From an uncultured Clostridia bacterium (GTDB lineage: Bacteria > Bacillota > Clostridia > TANB77 > CAG-508), in the NCBI GenBank assembly GCA_944390305.1, contig CALXPX010000015.1, positions 1 to 17,837 on the forward strand: a stretch of DNA of 17,837 bases. Reading direction: 5' to 3'. Below are positions 1 to 9,141 of the stretch, piece after piece. A program made the position numbers and the translations under genes. The notes beneath the pieces are model-generated. The model was not told where the DNA came from. It worked only from the letters and a program-made list of their open reading frames with translations, and ran no database searches. Within the stretch, counting starts at the first letter, position 1. The number at the start of each line of letters is the position of its first letter.

Positions 1-20
1 TATTTTTTGATAAAACTTTT

Positions 21-60
21 TTGACAAAATATTGCTTTTTTCTATATATATGTATATAAT
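21..60 (+). promoter_or_regulatory. Candidate sigma-A promoter(s) for the NRPS operon
   Basis: Two overlapping readings are possible. One is TTGACA at 21-26 with a TATATA -10 at 43-48 (16-base spacer). The other is TTGCTT at 32-37 with a perfect TATAAT at 55-60 (17-base spacer). The consensus TTGACA and the consensus TATAAT are 28 bases apart and cannot form one promoter. Either reading leaves only a short leader before the start codon at 96. No operator or riboswitch is visible in the leader. Confidence 0.6.
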
Positions 61-95
61 ATACTTATGATAACTCATTTGAGAGGATGTTAAAA

Positions 96-3000
96 ATGAA
101 TAAAATATACGCACTAACTGATCAGCAGAAAAATGTTTGGAACTCTGAAATGTTTTATAGTGGCACTAATATTAATAATATAGGGGGCTATCTATTAATA
201 AAAGAAAAAGTTGATTTTAAGCTTTTAGAAAAAGCCACTAACATATATGTAAAGAATAATGAAGCTATTCGTTATCATTTTAGTTTAAAAGATAAAAAAC
301 CTGTTCAGATATTGAATGAATATAAACCTTTTAAATTGGAAATAATCTCTGTAGATAATTTAGATTCTTTAAAAAAATATACTACAGAGCTTGTATCAAC
401 ACCCTTAAAAATATTAGATACAAATTTATATAAATTTATTTTATTTTCTCTTCCTGATGGAAGAGGTGGAATTATTCCAGTTTTTCATCACTTAATCTCA
501 GATGCTTGGAGCTTAAGTTTATTCATATCTGAAATAATAGATATATATTCAAAATTATTAAAAAATGTTGATGAATTTTCTGAATTCCCTGCTTATTCTG
601 AATATATAACTTCATGTGAAGAATATGAAAAGGGAACTAAGTTTATAAAGGATAAAGAATTTTGGAATAATACTTTTAATAAATCACCAGAGCTTACTTA
701 TATATCAAAAGATAAAAAAATTTGTAGCTCTAATTCTTGTCGAAAAATTTGTAGTTTCGATAATTCTTTTTACGACTCTATCGTACAATATTGTAAAGAA
801 CACAAATGCTCTATTTATACTTTTTTTATGGCAATTTTTTCTATTTATTTATCTAAAATTAATAATACTTCTTCTGCTATATTAGGAACACCTGTATTAA
901 ACAGAAGTAATTTTAAAGAAAAAAATACTGCTGGAATGTTTGTAAGTACAGTTCCATTCAAAATAGATGTTAATTCAAATCTTAAATTTATTGATTTCTT
1001 AAATAAGGTTTCGCTTGTGCAAACCTCTATCTTTAGACACCAAAAATACCCATATTCAAAATTATTATATGATATAAGAGAAAAATATAATATAGGTGAA
1101 AACTTATATGATTTTGTGCTATCTTACCAAAATGCTAGAGATAATAGAAACACTGCTTCAGTTGATTATGAAGTAAATTGGTTTCCAACTTCTCACATAG
1201 CAGAATCAATAGAAGCTCATTTTTATGATATGGATGATACTGGCAGATCTAATATTTATTACTATTATAGAACAGAAAAATTTTCTGAAAAAGATATTGA
1301 ATTATTACATAATAGAATTATTGATATGGCTAAACAAGCTATTACTAATCCTATATTAAAAGATATAAGTATTGTTACTGATGAAGATAAAAAAATAGTT
1401 GATCAATTTAACAATACTTCTTTTGAATATGACAAAACGGAGAGTTTAATAGATATTTTTGAAAAGCAAGTACAAACTTGTCCTGATAAAAAGGCTGTTA
1501 TTTTTAAAGGTAATTTTTTAACTTATAAAGAATTAGATGAGAAGTCTAATAAAATAGCTAATTTTCTTTTAAACAAAGGAATTTGCTCTAATGATGTTAT
1601 TGGTGTTATGTTTCATCGTTCTTTAGATATCCTTCCTGTTATTTTAGGAATCCTAAAATCTGGAGCTGCATATATGCTTATTGATCCAACTCTACCTGAA
1701 GATCGTATTCAATATATGCTTAATGATTCTCACTCAAAGTTTGTAATAACTAATTTATATATAAACTATGAATCATATAATTTAGATAAAATAAAATATT
1801 ATAGTCATATTCTACCAGATTTAGAGGATATTCCAAATGATAGATTTTGTGTAATTTATACATCTGGTTCTACTGGAACACCTAAGGGTGTTGAACTTAG
1901 ATGCATTAGTGTGATTAACCTTGTAAATAGTTTTAAAGAATTATTACATACAGATAAATGTAACAATTTCTTAAGTACTAGTACAGTTTCTTTTGATATG
2001 TTCATAGTAGAAAACTTTGTGTCAATTTTAGATGGAAAAACTGTCATTTTAGCTGATGAAGATGAACAAGTTGTTCCTGCTTTTACAAGTAAACTAATAA
2101 TTAATAATAATGTTGATTTTATTTTAAGTACACCATCTAAAATTTCACTTTTACTAGAAAATCCGGAATGTTTAAAAAATGTTAAAGTTATACAATTAGG
2201 TGGAGAAGTTTTTAAACCTTCTTTATATAAGCAGTTAAAAAAATATACTTCTGCTGAAATACATAATGGATATGGCCCTTCTGAATGTACGGCTTGCTCT
2301 TCTGATAAGTTGATAACAGATGAAAACATAAATATTGGTAAGCCTTTCTTAAATGTTAATATTTTTATAATGAATAGAGATGAGAATATTTTACCTATCG
2401 GATATCCTGGTGAAATTGTTATTAAAGGTGATGGTGTAGGAAAAGGATATATAAACAAATACGACTTTAATGGTATTTATCATACTGGCGATATTGGTAT
2501 TCTTTCTGATTCTGGGGAACTTATTTATTTAGGAAGAAAAGATAATCAAATAAAATTACATGGCTTACGTATTGAATTAGATGAAATCACAAATAAAATA
2601 ATGCAAATACCAGATATAAAAAATGCTATAACTGTTATAAAGAATATTAATAACAAAGATTGTATTTGCTCATATATTCAGACTAGCAATGATAGCTTAG
2701 ATGAAAATAAAGTTAAAAATACGCTTTCTAATAAACTGCCTAAATATATGGTTCCATCTCATATAATGTTTGTGGATACATTTTCTATAACTTTAAACGG
2801 AAAAATAGATACAAAAAATTTACCCGATGTAGTAACTAATAGTATAAATTTTGTACCTTGCAGTACAAAAATGGAAAAGGATGTTGAAACAATTTGGAAA
2901 AATATATTTAATCTTGATAAAATCAGCTCTAATGTTAGTTTCTTTGATTTAGGTGCAGATTCATTATCTACTATAAGGCTCGTATCTGAGATTTATAGTT

Positions 3001-6000
3001 ATTTAGACTTAAAAGTAAATATACAAGATATATATACTTATCCTACCATTGCTGAACTTTCAAAACATTTAGAAAGTTTAACCCCTGATGGTATTTATGC
3101 AATAAAGAAACGTAAAATGGCAGATTCTTATCCTGTAACATACGCTCAAAGACGAATTTTTTATACTGTTAATATGGAGAAAAACAATCTAGCTTATAAT
3201 ACCCCTTTTGGTATTGTTTTTAAGCAAAAACCTGATATTGATAGATTAGAAAAAAGTATATCTAAAATTTTAAATTCTCATGACGCATTTAAAACTTATT
3301 TTGTTCTTGAGAATGAAGATGTAGTTCAAAAAACTGTTGAAAATGTCGATTTTCATTTAAAAGTTTTTAATGGCAAAAATGATAAATTTATTACACCTTT
3401 TGATTTATCTAAAGCACCATTAATTCATGTTGAATTAGATAATGATAATGATAAATATATTTTACAAATAGATATTCATCATATTATATGTGACGGTACA
3501 TCTATTAGTATATTTGCTAAAGAATTATGCGATTTATATAATGGTAAAGATATAGCTATTGGCGACATTGATTATATTGATTACGCTTTATCTGAAAAAA
3601 TAAATAAGGAAGATAAATTGTTTTGGACAACTCAATTTTCTAATGGCATTCCTTTATTAAATATGCCTACCGTATTTGAACGTCCTAATATAAAGTCATT
3701 TGAAGGAGATAATATTTATGCTAAATTTGAAAATATCTCTCAAATACATGATTTATGCAAAAGTTTAAATGTTACTCCATATATGTTTTTGCTTTCTTGC
3801 TTTTATGTATTATTATATAAATATACTATGCAAAATGATATTATAATTGGCACTCCAGTTGTTGGTCGTAATAGTTTGCAGCTTTCTAACGTTATTGGAA
3901 TGTTTGTTAATACTTTAGCATTAAAACAAAATATACAATCAACAAATAAATTTTCAGACTTTTTATCAATTGTAAAAAACACTTGCATTAATGCATTTAA
4001 TCATCAAACTTATCCATTTGATGAATTGGTAAAAGATTTAAATGTTGTAAGAGATCCAAGTAGAAATGCAATGTTTGATGTAATGTTTACTTATGAAAGT
4101 GGTGGTATTCCGGACTTTAAGCTTAATGATATAGATACATATACTATAGTTCCTGAAAATAAAACTTCTAAATTTGATTTTTCATTAGAAGTAACACCTA
4201 CTAAAGACAGTTTCAATTTTAGAGTAGAATATTCTACTGGGTTATATAGCAAGTCTTTTATGGAAAATTTATTAAATTGTTATATTAATATTATTAATAA
4301 AGTAGCTGAAAATATTGATATACAGATTTCTAAAATCAATATACTTTCTGAGATACCTTACATATATCCTCAGTTGGATTATCCAAAAGATTTAAGAATT
4401 ATTGATTTATTTGAAAATCAAGTATCTCTTACTCCTAATAAAATAGCTTTAGTATTTGGCAATGAAAGTTATACCTACAAAGAGTTAGAGGTAAAAGTAA
4501 ATAAACTTGCAAATTATTTAAGAACTTTTGGAAAACATAAAGTAATAGGAGTAATGCTTAATCGTTCTTCTGAACTTATAATATCTATTTTGGCAATATT
4601 AAAATCTGGTGCTGGATATTTGCCTATTGATCCTACTTACCCAGAAGATAGGATTCGATATATTATTGATGATAGTAGAATTGAACTTATTCTTACAGAA
4701 GAATGTTACAAAGACTCTGTTCCTTTAAAATGCATTTTGGTTGATAAAGAATCTTCTTATGCCAAATATGAAGAGTTTGATACAGATCAGACTCCTAACG
4801 ATATTTCTTATATGATATATACTTCTGGTTCTACTGGAAAGCCAAAAGGTGTAATGCTAAAACAGTCTAGTGTTGTTAATTTTATATATGCTATGTGTGA
4901 TAGAATGCCTCTTCATGATAAAACAGTAGTTTCTATTACTACTATGTGTTTTGACATTTTTGTTTTTGAAAGTTTACTACCATTATGTACAGGAATGAAA
5001 GTAGTAATGACAAATAATGAAGAGCAAAACAATCCTATTCTTTTAAATAATTTGTGTTTAAAAAATAATGTTCAAGTTATTCAAACAACACCATCAAAAT
5101 TTAAACTTCTTATGACTGATAACTTAGAATACTTAAAACACTTAGAAGTAATATCTTTAGCAGGAGAACCTTTCCCTTTAGATTTGTTAAATAATATTAG
5201 AAAAATTTCAAATGCAAGGGTATTTAATATGTATGGTCCTACTGAAACAACTGTTGGTTCTACATTAAAAGAATTAACTAATTCTAATAAAGTTACAATT
5301 GGTACTCCTCTTGCTAACACACATATTTTAGTACTTGATAATGATATGAATTTTGTACCATATTATGTTCCAGGAATGCTTTATATAGGAGGAGATGGCG
5401 TATCTTTAGGTTACATGAATAAACCAGAATTTACCTCTCAAAGATACTTGACTTACAATGGAGAGAAAATATATAATTCTGGTGATTTAGTTAAATTACT
5501 TCCAAATGGAGAATTAGAATGTTTAGGAAGATCAGATTTTCAAGTTAAAGTACGTGGACTTAGAATTGAATTAGGTGAAATAGAAAGTGCAATTTGTGCA
5601 TATAGTGGTGTTAAAGATGCTATTGTTACAGTAAAAAACGTTAATAATAGAGATATACTTTGTGGATATTTTGTAGCAGATGGTAGAGTTTCTTACTCTC
5701 ATTTAAAAAAGTCTTTATCTAAAAAATTACCTAATTATATGATTCCTTCATATTTATTACAAATTGAAAGTTTTGCCTATACTCCTAATGGTAAAATAGA
5801 TAGGAAAGTCTTACCAGACCCTATATTTAAAGCTAAAGAAATAATACCTCCAAAAACTAAATTGGAAAAAGAGCTTCTTACAATTTGGAAATCTATTTTA
5901 TCTATTGAAGAAATTAGTATTGATGATAATTTCTTTGATATTGGTGGAGATTCTCTATTTGCATTAAAAATGCAAATAGAACTAATGAAACATAATTATA

Positions 6001-7295
6001 CTGTAAATTATGGTGATATTTTTAAAAATAATACAATTCGTGATCTTGCTAATTTTATACAAAATCAACAAAAAGATCTTTCTTTACCAGTTTATACAAA
6101 GCAAGATTTTAAAGATATAAATAAATTATTAAAGAAAAATACTACTTTTAGAGCCTTAAAGTTAAAGCAAAAGACTTTAAAAAATGTTTTATTAGTTGGT
6201 GCTACTGGATTTTTAGGAATTCATGTATTAGCTGAATTATTAAAAATTGATGATATAAAAATATATTGTCTAATTAGAAAAGATCCAAGTACATCTCCTG
6301 AAAATAAATTAAAACGTAAATTCCAATATTATTTTGGTAGTGATTTAAGTAATTTATTTGGAACAAGACTTTTTGTAATATCTGGTGATATTACTTTAGA
6401 TAATTTTAATACATCACAAGAAGTCTACAAATTTTTAGGTAAAGAAGTTTCTTCAGTAGTAAACTGCGCTGCTTCTGTTAAACATTATGGTAATTATCAA
6501 GAATTTGAAAAAATTAATGTTACCGGAGTAAAAAATTTAGTAAAATTCTGCGAAAATTATCATATAGACTTTTACCAGACATCTACAATAAGTGTTTCTG
6601 GTAATACTATGACATCACTTCCAAGTAGTTTTAATCCAAATAAAAAGGTTTATTTTGGTGAAAATAATTTATTTATTAATCAACCACTTAATAATGTATA
6701 TGTAAGAAGTAAATTTGAAGCAGAAAAATTTATATTAGAAGAATTATCAAAAAATAGATTAAAAGGACTTATTTTAAGAATTGGAAATATTACTAATAGA
6801 TATTCAGATGGTAAATTTCAAGACAATAGTGCTGATAATGCATTTTTAAATAGGTTAAAAGCTTTTATGTTCTTAAAAGAACTTCCTAAATCTATTATGA
6901 ATGATTACATTGAATTTAGCCCTGTAGATAAAATAGCTGAATCAATTGTAGTATGTATGAAATATTATACATATCCTATGTCTGTTTTGCATTTATATAA
7001 TTCTAATCATTTATATATTGACAAATTTATTCAAATATTAAATGGATTAGGTTTTAGTATGAATATAGTAGATGATAATATTTTCAAAAAGGATTTAAAT
7101 AATTTGTTATTTAATAGTAATGATTCAGATAAGGTTAGTGTACTATTAAATGATTTAGATAAAAATAAAAATTTAGTATATAAAACTAATTTAAAGATAA
7201 CTAATAAATTTACATTAAAATTTTTAGACAAGACTGATTTTTATTGGCCTGAAATTACAAAAGAATATATAGCCAAAATTTTAAAGAACTTATGA
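96..7295 (+). CDS. Two-module non-ribosomal peptide synthetase, C-A-T-C-A-T-R
   Basis: This cytoplasmic assembly-line enzyme activates two amino acids, joins them and releases the product by NAD(P)H reduction. Start: the ATG at 96 sits 9 bases after GAGAGG (81-86). The in-frame ATG at 87 abuts that motif, so the protein is 2399 residues. Domains by residue: C1 about 1-425 (HHLISDA, 131-137); A1 430-905 (A3 loop YTSGSTGTPKG 588-598, D634 of the pocket, K903); T1 with Ser956 in GADSL; C2 1010-1430 (HHIICDG, 1128-1134); A2 1430-1905 (A3 1575-1585, D1620, K1900); T2 with Ser1953 in GGDSL; terminal reductase 2030-2399 (GATGFLG 2035-2041, Y2202 and K2206 of YxxxK). There is no epimerase, thioesterase or MbtH domain. 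A leading C domain usually means N-acylation of the first residue. A C-A-T-C-A-T-R order is known in gut clostridial synthetases making dipeptide aldehydes and pyrazinones. The substrates are not known. All core motifs look intact. Confidence 0.95.
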   Translation: MNKIYALTDQQKNVWNSEMFYSGTNINNIGGYLLIKEKVDFKLLEKATNIYVKNNEAIRYHFSLKDKKPVQILNEYKPFKLEIISVDNLDSLKKYTTELVSTPLKILDTNLYKFILFSLPDGRGGIIPVFHHLISDAWSLSLFISEIIDIYSKLLKNVDEFSEFPAYSEYITSCEEYEKGTKFIKDKEFWNNTFNKSPELTYISKDKKICSSNSCRKICSFDNSFYDSIVQYCKEHKCSIYTFFMAIFSIYLSKINNTSSAILGTPVLNRSNFKEKNTAGMFVSTVPFKIDVNSNLKFIDFLNKVSLVQTSIFRHQKYPYSKLLYDIREKYNIGENLYDFVLSYQNARDNRNTASVDYEVNWFPTSHIAESIEAHFYDMDDTGRSNIYYYYRTEKFSEKDIELLHNRIIDMAKQAITNPILKDISIVTDEDKKIVDQFNNTSFEYDKTESLIDIFEKQVQTCPDKKAVIFKGNFLTYKELDEKSNKIANFLLNKGICSNDVIGVMFHRSLDILPVILGILKSGAAYMLIDPTLPEDRIQYMLNDSHSKFVITNLYINYESYNLDKIKYYSHILPDLEDIPNDRFCVIYTSGSTGTPKGVELRCISVINLVNSFKELLHTDKCNNFLSTSTVSFDMFIVENFVSILDGKTVILADEDEQVVPAFTSKLIINNNVDFILSTPSKISLLLENPECLKNVKVIQLGGEVFKPSLYKQLKKYTSAEIHNGYGPSECTACSSDKLITDENINIGKPFLNVNIFIMNRDENILPIGYPGEIVIKGDGVGKGYINKYDFNGIYHTGDIGILSDSGELIYLGRKDNQIKLHGLRIELDEITNKIMQIPDIKNAITVIKNINNKDCICSYIQTSNDSLDENKVKNTLSNKLPKYMVPSHIMFVDTFSITLNGKIDTKNLPDVVTNSINFVPCSTKMEKDVETIWKNIFNLDKISSNVSFFDLGADSLSTIRLVSEIYSYLDLKVNIQDIYTYPTIAELSKHLESLTPDGIYAIKKRKMADSYPVTYAQRRIFYTVNMEKNNLAYNTPFGIVFKQKPDIDRLEKSISKILNSHDAFKTYFVLENEDVVQKTVENVDFHLKVFNGKNDKFITPFDLSKAPLIHVELDNDNDKYILQIDIHHIICDGTSISIFAKELCDLYNGKDIAIGDIDYIDYALSEKINKEDKLFWTTQFSNGIPLLNMPTVFERPNIKSFEGDNIYAKFENISQIHDLCKSLNVTPYMFLLSCFYVLLYKYTMQNDIIIGTPVVGRNSLQLSNVIGMFVNTLALKQNIQSTNKFSDFLSIVKNTCINAFNHQTYPFDELVKDLNVVRDPSRNAMFDVMFTYESGGIPDFKLNDIDTYTIVPENKTSKFDFSLEVTPTKDSFNFRVEYSTGLYSKSFMENLLNCYINIINKVAENIDIQISKINILSEIPYIYPQLDYPKDLRIIDLFENQVSLTPNKIALVFGNESYTYKELEVKVNKLANYLRTFGKHKVIGVMLNRSSELIISILAILKSGAGYLPIDPTYPEDRIRYIIDDSRIELILTEECYKDSVPLKCILVDKESSYAKYEEFDTDQTPNDISYMIYTSGSTGKPKGVMLKQSSVVNFIYAMCDRMPLHDKTVVSITTMCFDIFVFESLLPLCTGMKVVMTNNEEQNNPILLNNLCLKNNVQVIQTTPSKFKLLMTDNLEYLKHLEVISLAGEPFPLDLLNNIRKISNARVFNMYGPTETTVGSTLKELTNSNKVTIGTPLANTHILVLDNDMNFVPYYVPGMLYIGGDGVSLGYMNKPEFTSQRYLTYNGEKIYNSGDLVKLLPNGELECLGRSDFQVKVRGLRIELGEIESAICAYSGVKDAIVTVKNVNNRDILCGYFVADGRVSYSHLKKSLSKKLPNYMIPSYLLQIESFAYTPNGKIDRKVLPDPIFKAKEIIPPKTKLEKELLTIWKSILSIEEISIDDNFFDIGGDSLFALKMQIELMKHNYTVNYGDIFKNNTIRDLANFIQNQQKDLSLPVYTKQDFKDINKLLKKNTTFRALKLKQKTLKNVLLVGATGFLGIHVLAELLKIDDIKIYCLIRKDPSTSPENKLKRKFQYYFGSDLSNLFGTRLFVISGDITLDNFNTSQEVYKFLGKEVSSVVNCAASVKHYGNYQEFEKINVTGVKNLVKFCENYHIDFYQTSTISVSGNTMTSLPSSFNPNKKVYFGENNLFINQPLNNVYVRSKFEAEKFILEELSKNRLKGLILRIGNITNRYSDGKFQDNSADNAFLNRLKAFMFLKELPKSIMNDYIEFSPVDKIAESIVVCMKYYTYPMSVLHLYNSNHLYIDKFIQILNGLGFSMNIVDDNIFKKDLNNLLFNSNDSDKVSVLLNDLDKNKNLVYKTNLKITNKFTLKFLDKTDFYWPEITKEYIAKILKNL

Positions 7296-7305
7296 GGAGG
7301 TAATT

Positions 7306-9117
7306 ATGCAACATTTAGAGTATTTTATTGCTTTAGGAATAACAGTTTTAGCAGAAATAATAATTTTTCACTATATAAAAAAACGTAGTAGTAAAAAGAA
7401 TCAATTAGTTACAGCGTTTAAACTTACTATGACATGTATGATGCTTTGGTGCATAGGTTTAATGGTTCAAATTTTAGCTATTAACTTTATTTCTATAAAA
7501 GTAGCTATTTATATAGATTATTTTATATATTTACCAGTAGTTCTTACTCCTGTTGCATTGTTTTTTATAGCTTATATATTTATAAAAAAACACATAGAAT
7601 TTAAGAAATGGTATTTACTTTTATTTATAATTCCAGCTATAACTATGATTATATTATGGACAAATGATTTCCATCATTTATTTTATGAAGAATATTCAGT
7701 AAATACATCCGAAACCATTTTCGGACCATATTTCTTTGTTCATTCCGCTTATACTTATGGATTATTTGCAATTGATATATTAATGTTATTAATAACATCC
7801 ATTAAAAATTCTTCATTCCTTTCGAAGCAATCAATATTAATAGTTATAGGTACATTAGTACCTATAGTTGTTAATGTTGTTGGTATGACTATTCTTAATG
7901 GTAATATATATACAACACCTATTTCTTTTATAGTTACAATATTATTATTTGGTGTTGCTATACTTAGATATAATTTTTTAAATATTGCTCCAATTGCTTT
8001 GAAAAAAGTTGTTGATCAAATGTCTGATTCATATTTAGTATTAAATAAGGATTATGTGATTTCAGATTGTAATAAACCTTTTGAAACTATTTTTGGAGTT
8101 CACAAAAATTTATTAATTGGAAAAAGTATTTTTGAATTAGATCCTTCTTCTAAAATTTTATCAGATAACGGAAAGTTCAAAAATTATATGCTAGAAGCTC
8201 AGAGTTCTGAAAAAATATATAAATTAGAAGCTTCTCTTACTAATGTTAATAAGTATTTTAATATAGAGATTAGTGGAATTTATGAAGATGGACAGTGCAT
8301 TGGTATATTAATTTTATTTAAAGATGTTACTCAGCACATTTTAGATATGCAAACATTAGAGAAGAATCAAAATACGCTATTAGAAAGAGAACGTTTGGCT
8401 TCTCTTGGTCAAATGGTTGGTGGTATTGCTCATAACTTAAAAACACCTATTATGTCTATTTCTGGTGCAGCTGATGGATTGGAAGACTTAATAAATGAAT
8501 ATGACAAATCTATTGATGATCCAGAAGTTACAAAAGATGACCATCATGCTATTGCTAAAGACATGAATACTTGGATATCTAAAATTAGAACATATGATTC
8601 ATATATGTCAGATGTTATAACTGCAGTAAAAGGTCAGGCAGTAAATATGAATGATGATAAGCCTATATTATTTACAATAAAAGAATTATTAAATAGAGTT
8701 TCTATATTAATGAAACATGAATTAAAAAATTCTTTAGTTAATTTAAATATAAAATATGAAATAGATTCATCTATTACTCTTTTAGGCAATATAAATAGTT
8801 TAGTACAGGTAATTAATAACTTGATTTCTAATGCTATTCAAGCTTATAATGGTAAAGAAAATCAAAATATTGATTTAGTTGTACATAAGGAAAATAATAA
8901 TATAATAATTTCTATAACTGATTATGGAATGGGCATACCAAAAGAAGTACAAGAAAAATTATTTAACCAAATGATTACAACAAAAGGAAAAAACGGAACA
9001 GGTTTAGGTTTATTTATGTCATATTCTACAATAAAAGGTCATTTTAAAGGTGATATGACCTTCAAATCAGAAGTTGGTAAGGGAACAACTTTTAACATTA
9101 TATTACCACAAAATTAA
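7306..9117 (+). CDS. Sensor histidine kinase with 7TM N-terminus and PAS domain
   Basis: This is a membrane sensor kinase of 603 residues. Residues 1-220 form about seven hydrophobic segments (near 4-24, 38-60, 66-94, 101-118, 149-166, 175-196, 203-220), with an NDFHH motif at 120-124 typical of the 7TM histidine-kinase sensor domain. A PAS domain follows (about 233-343). Next come the dimerisation/phosphoacceptor helix with His376 in AHNLKTP and the ATPase domain: N box N504/N509, G1 box DYGMGIP 539-545, G2 box GTGLGL 564-569. The residue after His376 is Asn, not the usual Glu/Asp, while Thr380 (H+4) is kept. An acidic stretch (about 392-410) extends the phosphoacceptor hairpin. AGGAGG at 7295-7300 lies 5 bases before the ATG and shares a base with the synthetase stop codon (7293-7295), so translation is probably coupled. 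The likely partner is the REC-HD-GYP protein downstream. The ligand is unknown; the synthetase product is an inferred candidate. Confidence 0.93.
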   Translation: MQHLEYFIALGITVLAEIIIFHYIKKRSSKKNQLVTAFKLTMTCMMLWCIGLMVQILAINFISIKVAIYIDYFIYLPVVLTPVALFFIAYIFIKKHIEFKKWYLLLFIIPAITMIILWTNDFHHLFYEEYSVNTSETIFGPYFFVHSAYTYGLFAIDILMLLITSIKNSSFLSKQSILIVIGTLVPIVVNVVGMTILNGNIYTTPISFIVTILLFGVAILRYNFLNIAPIALKKVVDQMSDSYLVLNKDYVISDCNKPFETIFGVHKNLLIGKSIFELDPSSKILSDNGKFKNYMLEAQSSEKIYKLEASLTNVNKYFNIEISGIYEDGQCIGILILFKDVTQHILDMQTLEKNQNTLLERERLASLGQMVGGIAHNLKTPIMSISGAADGLEDLINEYDKSIDDPEVTKDDHHAIAKDMNTWISKIRTYDSYMSDVITAVKGQAVNMNDDKPILFTIKELLNRVSILMKHELKNSLVNLNIKYEIDSSITLLGNINSLVQVINNLISNAIQAYNGKENQNIDLVVHKENNNIIISITDYGMGIPKEVQEKLFNQMITTKGKNGTGLGLFMSYSTIKGHFKGDMTFKSEVGKGTTFNIILPQN

Positions 9118-9141
9118 TACAATTATATAAAGGAGGTTTTT

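Noticed and set aside
21..60. One promoter made of TTGACA (21-26) and TATAAT (55-60)
   Set aside because: The spacer would be 28 bases, far from 16-18. Each hexamer fits better with another partner.
87..95. Start of the NRPS at the first ATG (87)
   Set aside because: It abuts the GAGAGG motif with no spacer. The ATG at 96 has a 9-base spacer.
1856..2458. 200-codon open frame on the - strand inside the first A domain
   Set aside because: It is a mirror of the strongly supported NRPS frame, with no ribosome binding site, promoter or recognisable motif.
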